A DNA stretch of 64,000 nucleotides from Saccharolobus caldissimus (GCF_020886315.1 NZ_AP025226.1:186001-250000); one strand, 5' to 3'; shown: positions 1-9,858, counted from the first letter of the stretch. Translations and numbers: made by a program. The notes: generated by a model from the letters alone, not told the origin.

Positions 1-578
1 TTGCACATCTAAACGGAATGGATGAGATTAGTAAAAAAATAGGTGCAGTAAATACAATATTTAGAAAAAATGGTTATAATACAGATTATATAGCCGTAAA
101 GAGTTTAGTAAATGAAAAGTTTGGGAATTTAAGTGGTTTTAATTGCTATATATACGGTGCAGGTGGAGCAGCAAAAGCTTCATCATACGCACTTGCTGAA
201 TTAGGCTGCTTCATAAATATTATTAATAGAACAAAATCAAGGGCAATTGAGTTAGTTGAAAATCTAAATAAAAACGGATTTAACGCTTTGGTTAAGGAAG
301 ATTGTGAAGATAATGGTTTAGTAATAGTAAACGCTACACCTTATTCACAAATAGTACCAGAAAGATGCGCAAAAAAAGCTAATTTAGTAATCGATTTTGT
401 ATATAAGCCAGTAGAAACAGATTTAATTAAGATAGCTAGAAATAATAATATTTCATTTATAAATGGTCTTGAGATTTTAGTAAGGCAAGCAATGGAAGCT
501 GAAAAGATATGGTTTAATAAGTCTGTTCCAGATGAAAAAATTATTGAGTATCTTTATGCCAGGAAACTCGTTTGGTAA
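1..578 (+). CDS. aroE: Shikimate dehydrogenase, C-terminal part (5' end outside window)
   Basis: This enzyme reduces 3-dehydroshikimate to shikimate with NADPH. The reading frame is already open at base 3 and reads [11 protein letters not shown]...GAVNT, which is the end of the AroE substrate domain, so the start codon lies upstream of the window. The nucleotide-binding loop GAGGAAKA follows, then INRTKSRA, and the family's C-terminal signature [13 protein letters not shown] closes the protein. The last 23 bases overlap aroC, and it heads a run of five shikimate genes on the same strand. The identification is firm; only the N-terminus is missing. Confidence 0.95.
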   Translation, partial: AHLNGMDEISKKIGAVNTIFRKNGYNTDYIAVKSLVNEKFGNLSGFNCYIYGAGGAAKASSYALAELGCFINIINRTKSRAIELVENLNKNGFNALVKEDCEDNGLVIVNATPYSQIVPERCAKKANLVIDFVYKPVETDLIKIARNNNISFINGLEILVRQAMEAEKIWFNKSVPDEKIIEYLYARKLVW

Positions 579-1728
579 GCTGTTTAAGATAACTACCTTT
601 GGTGAAAGTCACGGTCCTGCAGTGGGTGTAGTAATAGACGGTGTTCCCGCTGGTCTTCCGTTATCTGTAGAAGATATTAGCTTTGAATTAAGTTTTAGGA
701 AACCTGGTAGATTATACGTGTCTGGTAGAAGAGAAAAAGATGAACCAGAGATATTAAGTGGGATTTTTAATGGCAGGACAACTGGAGCTCCTATAACAGT
801 AATAGTGAGAAATACTGACGTGATGTCAAGTCTTTATGAAGAAGTTAGATACAAACCTAGGCCAGGACATGCGGATTTACCTTATATAATGAAATATGGA
901 TATGAGAATTGGGATTATAGAGGTGGAGGTAGGGCAAGTGCAAGAGAAACTGTAGGTAGAGTTGTTGCAGGGGCAGTAGCGAAAAAATTACTAATGTTAA
1001 CCGATACATGGATAGCCGCTCATCTGAGGAGTTTAGGGCCAGAAGAATTAACAGAAGAAGTGTCATTTGAGGAGGTTTTATGTTCAAAATATAGTCCAGT
1101 TAGGGCTAGTAAAAAAAGTATTGAGGAAAAATTTGAGGCTTTAGTGAAGAGTGCATTGCAAGAAGGGGATAGTTATGGTGGAATAGTTGAGGCAATTGTT
1201 AAAAATCCCCCAATAGGGTTAGGGGATCCAGTTTTTGATAAAATAAAAGCAGATTTAGCTAAAGCCATAATGTCAATTCCTGCTGTGGTAGGTTTCGAGT
1301 ACGGTCTAGGGTTTAAAATGAGTAAAATGAGGGGCAGTGAGGCTAATGATGAGATTATAAAGAAAGACGGAAAACTGGGTTGGAGATATAATTATGCAGG
1401 CGGAATATTGGGAGGACTAACTAATGGTGAGAATATAATAATAAGATGTGCATTTAAGCCTACTAGTTCAATTAGAAAGCCTCAAAAAACAATAGATCTA
1501 AGAAATCTTCAAGAGACTACGATATCTGTTATAGGAAGACACGATCCTGCAGTAGCGATTAGGGGTGTGGCCGTAGTTGAAGCTATGGTAGCTTTAACTT
1601 TAGTAGATCATGCAATGCGCTCAGATATAATACCTAAAGTTAAACTTAAAGAAGATGATGTAAATCTTATACAAGAACGTTGGAAGAGGTATGTTAATGC
1701 ATGCAAGCCTATGGAGGGATCTCGGTAG
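556..1728 (+). CDS. aroC: Chorismate synthase
   Basis: It converts 5-enolpyruvylshikimate 3-phosphate to chorismate using reduced FMN, the last step of the shikimate pathway. The start is placed at the ATG giving [10 protein letters not shown], because family members begin MxGNSFG; an upstream in-frame ATG at 532 would add eight unrelated residues. Visible signatures are [17 protein letters not shown] and [16 protein letters not shown], and the 390-residue length is normal. The gene overlaps aroE by 23 bases and the next kinase gene by 28, so translational coupling is likely. Confidence 0.96.
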   Translation: MPGNSFGKLFKITTFGESHGPAVGVVIDGVPAGLPLSVEDISFELSFRKPGRLYVSGRREKDEPEILSGIFNGRTTGAPITVIVRNTDVMSSLYEEVRYKPRPGHADLPYIMKYGYENWDYRGGGRASARETVGRVVAGAVAKKLLMLTDTWIAAHLRSLGPEELTEEVSFEEVLCSKYSPVRASKKSIEEKFEALVKSALQEGDSYGGIVEAIVKNPPIGLGDPVFDKIKADLAKAIMSIPAVVGFEYGLGFKMSKMRGSEANDEIIKKDGKLGWRYNYAGGILGGLTNGENIIIRCAFKPTSSIRKPQKTIDLRNLQETTISVIGRHDPAVAIRGVAVVEAMVALTLVDHAMRSDIIPKVKLKEDDVNLIQERWKRYVNACKPMEGSR

Positions 1729-2507
1729 TTAACGCTTTACCATCATGGTATGGGTCGTCGATGGCAGTGAATTTAAAGGTTAATGTCAATGTTAGAGAAG
1801 GTAAGAGAGATCTAACTAAGGAAAATAAATTAATTAAAGTTATAATCGATTATTTTAAAGAAAAATATTTAATACCAGATATTATTGTGGAAATTAATTC
1901 GGAATTACCACAGAAAGGAGGATTGAAAAGTAGTAGTGCTGTTTCAGTAGCGCTAATAGCTGAAATAGTAAAAAACTATAAAATTATAGGCATAGATATA
2001 CCTAAATTATCCGCAATTCTCTCATTAAAAGCTGGTGTTTCTTATACTGGTGCGTTAGATGATGCTGTAGCTGCTTATTGTGGTGGTATTTCTTTTACAT
2101 ACAATAAGTTCTTTAAGGTGATAAAGATGGAGCAAGCACCTAAAGATCTAGTAATTGTAATACTAGTAAAGGGAGGAAGGCAAATAAATATAGATATAAA
2201 CCAGCTAAAAAAATATAGGTTAATTTTTGAGGATATCTTTACGATATCTTTAAAAGATTTTCTGTTAGCAATGAAATTGAATGGAATATTAATAGCTAAT
2301 ATTTTAGGATATCCATTAGAACCTATAGAAGACGCGATAAAAAAAGGAGCATTAGCTAGTGGAATTAGTGGAAACGGTCCATCGTATTTTGCAGTATGCA
2401 AAGAAGGTGAGGAAGGTCCTATATACGAAACTCTTAAGAAATATGGAGATGTTATTATAACTAGGCCAGTAGACCTTGATTGTCAAAGTACATCCGTCAA
2501 AAGCTAG
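1701..2507 (+). CDS. aroK: Archaeal GHMP-type shikimate kinase
   Basis: It phosphorylates shikimate with ATP. Archaea use a member of the GHMP kinase superfamily that is unrelated to bacterial AroK. The GHMP ATP-binding motif is visible as [13 protein letters not shown] near residue 75, and the C-terminal glycine-rich [12 protein letters not shown] matches the third GHMP motif. Length is 268 residues. The start ATG at 1701 lies inside the end of aroC and begins [14 protein letters not shown], typical of this archaeal family. It overlaps aroA by 32 bases. Position between aroC and aroA strongly supports the assignment over other GHMP kinases. Confidence 0.92.
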   Translation: MQAYGGISVVNALPSWYGSSMAVNLKVNVNVREGKRDLTKENKLIKVIIDYFKEKYLIPDIIVEINSELPQKGGLKSSSAVSVALIAEIVKNYKIIGIDIPKLSAILSLKAGVSYTGALDDAVAAYCGGISFTYNKFFKVIKMEQAPKDLVIVILVKGGRQINIDINQLKKYRLIFEDIFTISLKDFLLAMKLNGILIANILGYPLEPIEDAIKKGALASGISGNGPSYFAVCKEGEEGPIYETLKKYGDVIITRPVDLDCQSTSVKS

Positions 2508-3720
2508 TGGAGTTATAAGAGCTCCTCAATCAAAAAGTATAGCAATTAGATTAATCTTTCTTTCGCTTTTTACTAAAGTAAAGTTAAATAACCTTTTATT
2601 ATCTGATGACGTAATAGATGCTATTAACGCTGTAAAAGCGTTAGGGGTTAAAGTGGAAAATGAGTCTACTTTCATTCCTCCAGATAAATTAGAGGTTAAA
2701 GAAAAATATATAAGATTGAAAGGTTCAGGTACAGTACTTAGGACATTAATTCCAATAATTGCAGCAATCGGTGGCGAAGTTGTAATAGATGGTAGTGAGA
2801 GTCTTAGAAAAAGGCCTATAAGGAGAGTTGTGGAGGCGTTAAATAATTTTGGTGTGACATTTTCTTCTGATAGCTTACCATTAAAGATTAGTGGCAAATT
2901 AAACGTGAATTCCGTAAAAATTTTTGGAGACGAAAGTAGTCAATATATTACTGGGCTTATATACGCTTTTCATATATTAAATGGCGGAAAAATAGAAATT
3001 ATACCACCTATTTCGTCTAAAAGTTATATTTTACTTACAATAGATATTTTCAACAAATTAGGTTCAGACATAAAAATAAATGGTAATGAAATTTATATTA
3101 ATCCTAATAAATTAGAAGAATATAATGGTGAAGTACCAGGAGATTACGGTTTAGCTTCATTTTATGCATTAACTGGGCTAATAAGCGAGGGTAATATAAC
3201 GATATATGGACTTTGGAAACCAGAAAAATATTTTGGAGATCATAGCATAGTAGAGATCTTCCGAAATATGGGAGCTTTCAGTGAATATTACAATGGTAAG
3301 TGGATCGTAAAGCATTCGGATAAATACTTACCAATAAAAATAGATATTGATGACGCGCCTGACTTAGCCATGTCAATTGCTGGTTTATCCGCAATAGCTG
3401 ATGGAATAAGCGAGATACAAAGTATAAGAAGGTTAAGAATTAAAGAGAGTGATAGGGTAAATAGTATAAAAAATATACTAGCTTCATATGGTATAGAGAG
3501 TGAGATAAAAAACGATTCATTGATAATATTCGGTAAAAGAAGGGACTTATTAAAATATGCTATAACAGACTGTTTTAATGACCATAGAGTAGCAATGTTG
3601 TCATCTATCCTAGCGTTAATTAAGGGAGGAATTATTTTGAATGCAGAATGCGTAAATAAGAGTAATCCAAACTATTGGCAAGATTTAATATCATTAAATA
3701 TTAAACTTTCTATAGAATGA
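2476..3720 (+). CDS. aroA: 3-phosphoshikimate 1-carboxyvinyltransferase (EPSP synthase)
   Basis: It transfers enolpyruvyl from PEP to shikimate 3-phosphate. Family motifs are seen in order: [10 protein letters not shown] at the N-terminus with the catalytic lysine and serine, [19 protein letters not shown], the RLRIKESDR loop and the closing DHRVAML. The start is a TTG at 2476 inside aroK, giving MIVKVHPSK; no better start lies downstream before the conserved lysine. It is 414 residues, slightly shorter than the usual ~430. Its stop overlaps the aroD start as ATGA. Confidence 0.96.
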   Translation: MIVKVHPSKASGVIRAPQSKSIAIRLIFLSLFTKVKLNNLLLSDDVIDAINAVKALGVKVENESTFIPPDKLEVKEKYIRLKGSGTVLRTLIPIIAAIGGEVVIDGSESLRKRPIRRVVEALNNFGVTFSSDSLPLKISGKLNVNSVKIFGDESSQYITGLIYAFHILNGGKIEIIPPISSKSYILLTIDIFNKLGSDIKINGNEIYINPNKLEEYNGEVPGDYGLASFYALTGLISEGNITIYGLWKPEKYFGDHSIVEIFRNMGAFSEYYNGKWIVKHSDKYLPIKIDIDDAPDLAMSIAGLSAIADGISEIQSIRRLRIKESDRVNSIKNILASYGIESEIKNDSLIIFGKRRDLLKYAITDCFNDHRVAMLSSILALIKGGIILNAECVNKSNPNYWQDLISLNIKLSIE

Positions 3721-4382
3721 AGCCAATAATTGTAGCTTCATTACCTATTAAGAAAGTTGAAGATCTATATTCTATCGAAAAATTTTTAGATTCAGATTTA
3801 ATAGAATTGAGACTAGATTATTTAAAAAATCCTGGCATAATTAGAGATTATTACGATTATTTAAATAGATACAAAAACAAATTAATAATTACTTTAAGAG
3901 ATAAAAACGAAGGTGGTAAATACGAAATAAATGATGAGTTAAAAGTTAAATTAATTAAAGAATTCTATGATAGAGGGTTCCTCTATGATATAGAAGTTTT
4001 ATTTGTTAAAAAATATGCTATTCCATATGAGAATAAAATAGTTTCAGTCCATTATTTTTCATCATTACCTACAAAAAAGGAATTAATTGATATAATAAAC
4101 GAATATAAAGAAAAAGCATATACAGTGAAAATTGCTCTTGCAGGTATAAAGGGCTATAAAGAACTTCTTTCATCTTTACTTGAATATCCTAACGTCACGT
4201 TAATTCCTATGTCGAATAATCCAGCTGAAAGGATAGCCTTTGGGATGCTGGGTTCAAAACTTTTCTATTCATATGCAAGTGAACCTTTAGCACCTGGTCA
4301 ATTATATTATAAAAGAGCTATGGAAATTTTCAATTATATTAATGAAATAATAACATCTTCATTCTCGATACGAACTTTATAA
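3717..4382 (+). CDS. aroD: 3-dehydroquinate dehydratase, type I
   Basis: It dehydrates 3-dehydroquinate to 3-dehydroshikimate through a Schiff base. The short 221-residue barrel starts [10 protein letters not shown], and shows the type I features ELRLDYL, the active-site histidine region VSVHYF and the lysine region VKIAL, ending with the PLAPGQLYY segment. The ATG overlaps the aroA stop by four bases (ATGA). It is the last gene of the shikimate operon; its 3' end overlaps the convergent Rieske gene by 49 bases. Confidence 0.94.
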   Translation: MKPIIVASLPIKKVEDLYSIEKFLDSDLIELRLDYLKNPGIIRDYYDYLNRYKNKLIITLRDKNEGGKYEINDELKVKLIKEFYDRGFLYDIEVLFVKKYAIPYENKIVSVHYFSSLPTKKELIDIINEYKEKAYTVKIALAGIKGYKELLSSLLEYPNVTLIPMSNNPAERIAFGMLGSKLFYSYASEPLAPGQLYYKRAMEIFNYINEIITSSFSIRTL

Positions 4383-4648
4383 GTTTTTATAGGCTTTTTT
4401 GAAGCACCCTTTTTAGGTTCACCAGTATAAATTGAAAAGTGAGAAAAGTGACATTGACATATAAGTTCCTCCTTTATAATTACACCATATTTTGAAATGT
4501 CACAACCCAAATGAGGACATTTATTGTCAAACACAAAAAATCTATCAGCACCTAAGTAAAAGACCACGATTTCTCGACCATCTGGCAAGACAATTTTTCT
4601 CCTTTCTCCTGTTTTAAACTCATTTCGACTTATTTTTATCTCATTCAT
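4334..4648 (-). CDS. Small Rieske [2Fe-2S] ferredoxin
   Basis: A stand-alone 104-residue Rieske domain. Both cluster-binding boxes are visible: CPHLGCD (Cys-x-His) and CQCHFSHF (Cys-x-x-His), 15-20 residues apart as expected. There is no membrane anchor or signal peptide, so it is a soluble electron carrier rather than a bc-complex Rieske protein; it resembles ferredoxin partners of oxygenases and nitrite-reductase small subunits. No partner oxygenase or reductase lies nearby, so the redox partner is unknown. A T-rich element TTTTTAAC around 4674-4683 is in place as a TATA box. Confidence 0.88.
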   Translation of the reverse strand: MNEIKISRNEFKTGERRKIVLPDGREIVVFYLGADRFFVFDNKCPHLGCDISKYGVIIKEELICQCHFSHFSIYTGEPKKGASKKPIKTYKVRIENEDVIISLI

Positions 4649-4887
4649 ATCTGCCTTTATTTCCGTTAAAAAAGGGTTAAAAATCTCTTTTTTATACTAC
4701 TGAACTCTCAATGATAAGCCTTAAAATTATTTGTTTACATGTAAAATTTGGAATTAAGTTTATTATAAATTATACCATATATTTATGTATAACTTAAATA
4801 AGGAAAATTATAAAATTTGAGTCAACTCGTCAAATGTTTTAAAAAACTGACTAGGAATTATGAACAAATAATTTATAAGACTAGTAG

Positions 4888-4895
4888 TATATAAA
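4888..4895 (+). promoter_or_regulatory. TATA box for the 4918 gene and XPD
   Basis: TATATAAA is centred 26-27 bases before the ATG at 4918, so the transcript should start at or next to the start codon (leaderless). The rest of 4649-4887 is AT-rich and shows no further gene that I can recognise. Confidence 0.7.
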
Positions 4896-4917
4896 GAGTA
4901 AATAGAGGAAAAGAAAA

Positions 4918-5211
4918 ATGTTAGAGATAAAGGAAGATCTTAGAAGTAAAGTTGATTACAGAATCGTTGAAATAGCGCAAAGTTCGCCTACTACTGAAAT
5001 TAAAGCGATAATTGTGACTTCAGTTCCACCATCATCAGAAGTTGTAAATAATCTTCAGCAATTTTCATTAAAGGTTGAGAGAATCTTCAGTATTATGAAT
5101 GTAATAAAAGTTAGGGGTAAAGCGAAGAATATTATAGCAATATTGGATAAGCCTTTTGTAAGATATATAATGTTAGAAGAAGTTATAGTCAATACTCCCG
5201 AATTAATTTAA
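4918..5211 (+). CDS. Small protein of unknown function, possible inhibitor-I9-like fold
   Basis: A 97-residue protein I do not recognise by name. It is soluble and mixed alpha/beta. The pattern EIKAIIVTSVPPSSEVVNNLQ, then a beta strand around MNVIKVRGKAKNIIAIL and PFVRYIMLEE, recalls the ferredoxin-like fold of subtilisin propeptides (inhibitor I9): strand-helix-strand, strand-helix-strand with a 'V.yI..de' ending. That is an inference from pattern only. It has a good leaderless promoter and sits one base before xpd, so the two are probably co-transcribed. Confidence 0.75.
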   Translation: MLEIKEDLRSKVDYRIVEIAQSSPTTEIKAIIVTSVPPSSEVVNNLQQFSLKVERIFSIMNVIKVRGKAKNIIAILDKPFVRYIMLEEVIVNTPELI

Positions 5212-5212
5212 T

Positions 5213-6862
5213 GTGAAATTAAGGGAGTGGCAACAACAAATAGCTGATATAGTAGTTAAGTTGTTGAAAGATAATTTTTTAGTGGCATTACAAGCTCCTA
5301 CTGGAAGCGGCAAAACACTTTTTGCATTATATACTTCTTTTAAAGTTAAAGATAAAGTAATCTTTGTGGTGAGGACTCATAATGAATTCTTTCCTATATA
5401 TAGAGAGCTTGCAACATATTTTAAGGATAAGAAGTATTCCTTTTTAGTAGGTAAGTCATCTGCTTGTGTATACTCTAATGGAGATGTAGATTCTCAAGAT
5501 ATATATTGTGGAGGATGCGATTTATTTAATGGCGTAAATATAGAAATAAGGGATCCACCAGTATCAGCTTTAAATAGGTTAAAGAAAGAGGGTAAAAGTC
5601 TAGGTTATTGCCCATATTATTCACTTTTAGAGTCAATTAGGAACTCTCATGTAATATTGCTTACATATCCGTATCTATTCATTCCGTGGCTTAGAGAAAC
5701 TTTAGATATTAATTGGGAAGAATACGTTATAGTAGTAGATGAAGCGCACAATATAGAAAATATTTCTAATTTAGAGGAAAGGAGATTAAGTAAAAGGACT
5801 TTAGAACTCGCTATATCTCAAGCTAAGTCTAAGGAAGCTATTGATATAATGGAAAAAATTAAGAATAAAATAGGAAAAATTTCTTCTTCAGATGAAAAAT
5901 ATATACTTATTAATAACATTACTGAAATAAGCCCATCTGAAGAAGAAATGGAAATTTTGCTTCATGAGTATGAAGAGATAAGAAAGGAAATGATAAGGAA
6001 CAAAAATATTTCTAGAAATTATATAGGCTCTATTATAAGATTTTTCGAGATTTTAAATGACGAGAGGGTTAAGATATTTTCGTATTCTAACTCTTTAGTT
6101 GCGAAATATATTATATCTTCAGATTTTATAAATATACTTAATGATGAGAGATTAACCTTTATGCTCATGTCTGGTACTATGCAACCTTTAGATTATTTAA
6201 GGGATGTTATAGGAATAAAAAGGAAACTAGTTTATATAGACGTAGAAAAAATTACAAAAAATAAGATTTCTGGTTCGTATGAGTGTTTAATTTCAATAGA
6301 CGTTACTTCAGCTTATAGCTTAAGATCTGAGAGAATGGCGGCTAGATATGCGTCTTATCTACTGAAAATATTTTATAATTCAAAATCTCATATACTCGCA
6401 ATATTCCCTAGCTATGAATTTATGAGATTTATATCAAAATTTTTAAATATAAAGTATTTAATGGAAAATAGTGATACTGATATTGAGGAAGTAATGGAGA
6501 AAGCTAAGAAGGAAGAGAAATTGCTCATAATGGGAATTGCTAGAGGCAAGCTATCTGAGGGTATAGAAATAGTTAATAATGGTAGTAGCATGATTTCTGA
6601 TGTAGTAATTGTTGGAGTACCATACCCTCCCATAGATGATTATCTTAAAATACGTGTTGAGGAAATATCTAAAAGAATTAAAAAAGATCTTAGTGATGAT
6701 TTGATTAGAATTCAAGCTTTAATAGCAGTAAAACAATCAATAGGTAGGGCTATTAGAGGTCCAAACGATAAAGCGACAGTGTGGCTTCTTGATAAGAGGT
6801 TTGATAGTCTTTGGTGGAAGAAAGAACTTAATTGCTTAAATGCTAGAAAGATTAAACTGTGA
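5213..6862 (+). CDS. xpd: XPD/Rad3-family iron-sulfur DNA helicase
   Basis: A superfamily 2 5'-3' DNA helicase, the archaeal counterpart of the TFIIH helicase XPD. Walker A is APTGSGKT at residues 28-35 and the DEAH box is at 176-179. The four cluster cysteines lie between them at 85, 99, 102 and 133, as needed for the [4Fe-4S] domain. C-terminal motifs include LMSGTMQPL, RGKLSEGIE and the arginine-finger helix QSIGRAIRG. Length 549 matches characterised Sulfolobus XPD (about 550). The start is GTG at 5213; an ATG two bases earlier runs straight into TGA. Confidence 0.96.
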   Translation: MKLREWQQQIADIVVKLLKDNFLVALQAPTGSGKTLFALYTSFKVKDKVIFVVRTHNEFFPIYRELATYFKDKKYSFLVGKSSACVYSNGDVDSQDIYCGGCDLFNGVNIEIRDPPVSALNRLKKEGKSLGYCPYYSLLESIRNSHVILLTYPYLFIPWLRETLDINWEEYVIVVDEAHNIENISNLEERRLSKRTLELAISQAKSKEAIDIMEKIKNKIGKISSSDEKYILINNITEISPSEEEMEILLHEYEEIRKEMIRNKNISRNYIGSIIRFFEILNDERVKIFSYSNSLVAKYIISSDFINILNDERLTFMLMSGTMQPLDYLRDVIGIKRKLVYIDVEKITKNKISGSYECLISIDVTSAYSLRSERMAARYASYLLKIFYNSKSHILAIFPSYEFMRFISKFLNIKYLMENSDTDIEEVMEKAKKEEKLLIMGIARGKLSEGIEIVNNGSSMISDVVIVGVPYPPIDDYLKIRVEEISKRIKKDLSDDLIRIQALIAVKQSIGRAIRGPNDKATVWLLDKRFDSLWWKKELNCLNARKIKL

Positions 6863-6868
6863 AATGTA

Positions 6869-7663
6869 ATGAATGTAGAGATTTTCACACATAAAAATTG
6901 CATAGAATGTAATATATTACTAGAATATTTAGAAAATAAGGGACTATTAGGAAAGGTAAAAATAATAGATACGGAATTATATCCATTTCTCGCATTTGAA
7001 CGAGGTGTAATATCTACCCCCTCAATTTTTATAGATGGTAAGCTAGTATATGCAGGAACAGTAGATCTTGAAGAATTTGAGAAAATTCTAAGGGGTGAAA
7101 GAGTAGTTAAGCAAATTGAAAAAGATAAATTAATAGAGAAACTGATGTATGGTATAGTTGATTCTTTTGCAGCTACTGCATGGCTTTTTATTAATAGAGA
7201 TTTCGATTCTTTTATGGCTCAGAAGGATTTCATACTTGCAGTAACTGGATTAGCTTTTGCTAATGATGATGAAGCTGAAGAATATTATAATTACTTAAGG
7301 AATATCATGATAAAGGAGGGCGAGAAATATCTAGAAGAATGGAAATTTAAAATGTTAAAGAATATTTCTTCGAATTTCATTAGGGAGTTATTTTGGCTAT
7401 ATGAAAGAAAAATAGATAAAGAACTCGTGATACAAAGATATCCCGTGGAAGTATTCGCCCATTGGTTAATGATAAGGGGGGGTTCTGTAGGGAGAGTAGG
7501 GTTAAGAATACATCCCCTCTCAGATCAGTTAATAATGAAAAGAGTATTAGAGGCTTATAATTTTATGTTAGAAAATTATGATCAACTTTGGGATAAGGTT
7601 ATTAAAGAGCAAAGTGAACTAAGGGCAAAGAACAAAGATTACATTCGTTACATTTCGATTTAA
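6869..7663 (+). CDS. Glutaredoxin/thioredoxin-like domain fused to a helical domain
   Basis: Residues 1-80 form a glutaredoxin-like domain: FTHKNCIEC with the CxxC pair at 11 and 14, then the cis-proline STPSIFIDGK and a closing YAGTVDLEEF. Residues 95-264 are a helical domain rich in aromatic residues (AATAWLFINRDFDSF, AHWLMIRGGSVGR) that I cannot assign. The gene starts seven bases after xpd and is followed by a TusA-like gene. A role as a thiol oxidoreductase or sulfur-relay component is plausible but inferred. The substrate is unknown. Confidence 0.8.
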   Translation: MNVEIFTHKNCIECNILLEYLENKGLLGKVKIIDTELYPFLAFERGVISTPSIFIDGKLVYAGTVDLEEFEKILRGERVVKQIEKDKLIEKLMYGIVDSFAATAWLFINRDFDSFMAQKDFILAVTGLAFANDDEAEEYYNYLRNIMIKEGEKYLEEWKFKMLKNISSNFIRELFWLYERKIDKELVIQRYPVEVFAHWLMIRGGSVGRVGLRIHPLSDQLIMKRVLEAYNFMLENYDQLWDKVIKEQSELRAKNKDYIRYISI

Positions 7664-7727
7664 ATAAAGACATATTAAAGCTGAAAATTTTTAAACTTTT
7701 TAATCTCTAATAAAATATCCATAATTT

Positions 7728-7946
7728 ATGGATAAGTTAGATTTGCGTGGTAAATCTTGCGAGGAGTTTATTTTAGAACTTTCAAAGTATTTAGTAGGTA
7801 TGAAAGTAGGAGAAAGTGTAGTAGTAGTAGCAGATAAGGATAGAGTACTATGTACACATCAACTTTTAAGAAATGCTCCCAGATATCTTTTTAAAGCAAA
7901 TCTAGTAAATGATCATGCAGAAATTACAATAAAAAGATTAAGATAA
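7728..7946 (+). CDS. TusA/SirA-like small protein with altered CP motif
   Basis: A 72-residue protein with the TusA/SirA family opening ([10 protein letters not shown]) and the strand-turn [16 protein letters not shown]. TusA proteins carry sulfur on the cysteine of a Cys-Pro motif. Here the cysteine is kept at residue 10 but is followed by Glu-Glu instead of Pro, and a second cysteine (LCTH) lies mid-protein. It may be a non-catalytic or specialised paralogue; compare the CP-containing copy at 44742. A TTTTTAAA element 30-35 bases upstream is a candidate TATA box. Confidence 0.75.
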   Translation: MDKLDLRGKSCEEFILELSKYLVGMKVGESVVVVADKDRVLCTHQLLRNAPRYLFKANLVNDHAEITIKRLR

Positions 7947-7955
7947 TCAAAATCA

Positions 7956-9824
7956 TTATTTTATATAACAAATTGAATCATTAACTACTCTTAAAGTAGA
8001 ACCTTTTTCTTGAAGTGCCATATCTATAAACTTAGCATATTTCATTGCTATTCCTAGATCGTCAAGTTTAACACAGCCTTCTTCTAAAACTTTTTGTAGT
8101 ATAATTTCATAATTATCTTTAACTAAATTTATTACATCTATAATCTCATCCTTATGTTCAATAATATTAGCTAAATCCTCTATAATTTGTAAAGACGATG
8201 CTAACGTTTCAACTCTCTTGCAAAGAGGCGTTGAAGGGTCTTTTAACTCGCTTTCTAGTTGCTCTATAAGTTTATATTCCTTATATTCAGTTAATATAGG
8301 AATTTCTTTCATTATGCTACTATATTCCTCTTTTAGCTTATTTAATATTTTAATTGCAATATCTAAACCTTGGCTAACTATTTCTTTACTTTTAATAACG
8401 AAAACTGCTGGTTTTTCACCATTAACTTTGATTAACGACTTTAATAATTCTTGGCTATTTATACTTGGTTCTATATTTATTGAATTTATTAATTGTAAGA
8501 ATTTAAATAGGGAATCTCCGCATATTTTACAATTTCTAATTATATCTCTATTTAACAGCAATTCCAAATATTCTACAGATTTACTTATATCTAAAAATAC
8601 CAAATTATATTCATTGCCTAATAAAGTTTTTATTGAATTTCCTAAATTATTTATATTTCTATATAATAGATCTGTGTTTTCACTTATCCTGCGCATTGTA
8701 TTACTTATTTTAATTATTCCATTATCATCTATTTTTATAGGCTCTGAAAGTGGTTCGATTTTTTCCATTATTATTCCATAATTCTTTATTTTATCGATAG
8801 CTTCATTATATTCCGCTATTCTATCAAAAATGTAATCATTTACATTTCTCTCAAGTTCTAATTTCCTTAAATTAATCTCCATTTCTAGATTTTCAAGTGT
8901 TTTTATGTCAGGCGCATTCTTAACATTATCTAAGATATTGAGGAATATTTTATTATATTTTTGTATAATTAAATTAAAGTCAGCATTATCCTTTAAAATA
9001 TCTTTTATCTTATCTAAATTATCTAAAATATCTTTTACTCTTTTGCTAATTAAATTTCTTTTTTCAATTATTTCTTTTTTATAAAGAAATTTAAAATTTA
9101 ATATATTAATAATTGTAGGTATAGAATTTAACAATAGGCTCATTATAAGTATTAAAGTTGTTAACTCAAGATTAATGTTACTTAAGTATAAGGAAAGCCA
9201 TAACGTAATACCACCAGTTATACTATATACTTTACTTAACCCAAACAATATACCTGTAATAACTATTAATAATAATATAGCTAAAAATTTATAATTTAAT
9301 ATTGATTCTTCAAATTTAAATTCTAGAATAATTAGAGGTAATACAGAAATTATATTACTTATCACTTTATCTCCCTTTTCTGCTACTCCAAATGGTAAAA
9401 ATAGCAGTAAGAAAGGATTATAAACTGACGATAATATTGAATCTACTGTTATTATACTATTTACAGATTTGAATTTCAAAAGACCTATTAGAGGGAGTGT
9501 AAATAATAGTATAATTAAGATAATAAACTCTATGAAGTATATATTTGAGTAACTAGATATTAAAGTATAAAGTGAGAAATAATAAATCTTTCTATAAATT
9601 GCAGATGTAAATATTAGATATAAGGATAGAACTATTATGGATAATGATTTATAGAAGAAAAACGAAACTACAGCACTAACAGCTACTATAAAATATACGT
9701 AATTTACTCCGATGAAATATGATATAACTTTATATAGTATAATAGAGTTTGCAACTGCGATAATAACTCTATTAATATATTCGTAAATACTACTGCTATT
9801 TAATTCTGGATTCTTTAAGGACAT
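7956..9824 (-). CDS. Polytopic membrane protein with long coiled-coil C-terminal half
   Basis: I do not recognise this family. Residues 15-240 hold about seven to nine hydrophobic segments. Residues 255-622 are soluble and strongly helical, with heptad-like Leu/Ile/Glu/Lys repeats and one CxxC (RNCKICGDS) near residue 440. The layout suggests a membrane anchor with a long cytoplasmic helical domain, as in scaffold or tethering proteins, but nothing in the sequence names a reaction. The ATG at 9824 is chosen because the TATA box lies 27-30 bases upstream; an earlier in-frame ATG at 9842 would need transcription from elsewhere. It is divergent from sod. Confidence 0.75.
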   Translation of the reverse strand: MSLKNPELNSSSIYEYINRVIIAVANSIILYKVISYFIGVNYVYFIVAVSAVVSFFFYKSLSIIVLSLYLIFTSAIYRKIYYFSLYTLISSYSNIYFIEFIILIILLFTLPLIGLLKFKSVNSIITVDSILSSVYNPFLLLFLPFGVAEKGDKVISNIISVLPLIILEFKFEESILNYKFLAILLLIVITGILFGLSKVYSITGGITLWLSLYLSNINLELTTLILIMSLLLNSIPTIINILNFKFLYKKEIIEKRNLISKRVKDILDNLDKIKDILKDNADFNLIIQKYNKIFLNILDNVKNAPDIKTLENLEMEINLRKLELERNVNDYIFDRIAEYNEAIDKIKNYGIIMEKIEPLSEPIKIDDNGIIKISNTMRRISENTDLLYRNINNLGNSIKTLLGNEYNLVFLDISKSVEYLELLLNRDIIRNCKICGDSLFKFLQLINSINIEPSINSQELLKSLIKVNGEKPAVFVIKSKEIVSQGLDIAIKILNKLKEEYSSIMKEIPILTEYKEYKLIEQLESELKDPSTPLCKRVETLASSLQIIEDLANIIEHKDEIIDVINLVKDNYEIILQKVLEEGCVKLDDLGIAMKYAKFIDMALQEKGSTLRVVNDSICYIK

Positions 9825-9850
9825 TCTAAAAATTATTATCATTTAGCAGA

Positions 9851-9858
9851 TATATATG
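9851..9858 (-). promoter_or_regulatory. TATA box for the membrane coiled-coil gene
   Basis: TATATATA read on the minus strand is centred about 27-30 bases upstream of the ATG at 9824. It supports that start over the one at 9842. Confidence 0.55.

Noticed and set aside
5211-5215. ATG at 5211 as xpd start
   Set aside because: It is followed at once by TGA; GTG at 5213 is in the right frame.
8218-8781. 187-residue plus-strand frame within the coiled-coil gene
   Set aside because: Shadow frame: hydrophobic translation arises from the complement of Asn/Ile/Lys-rich codons.
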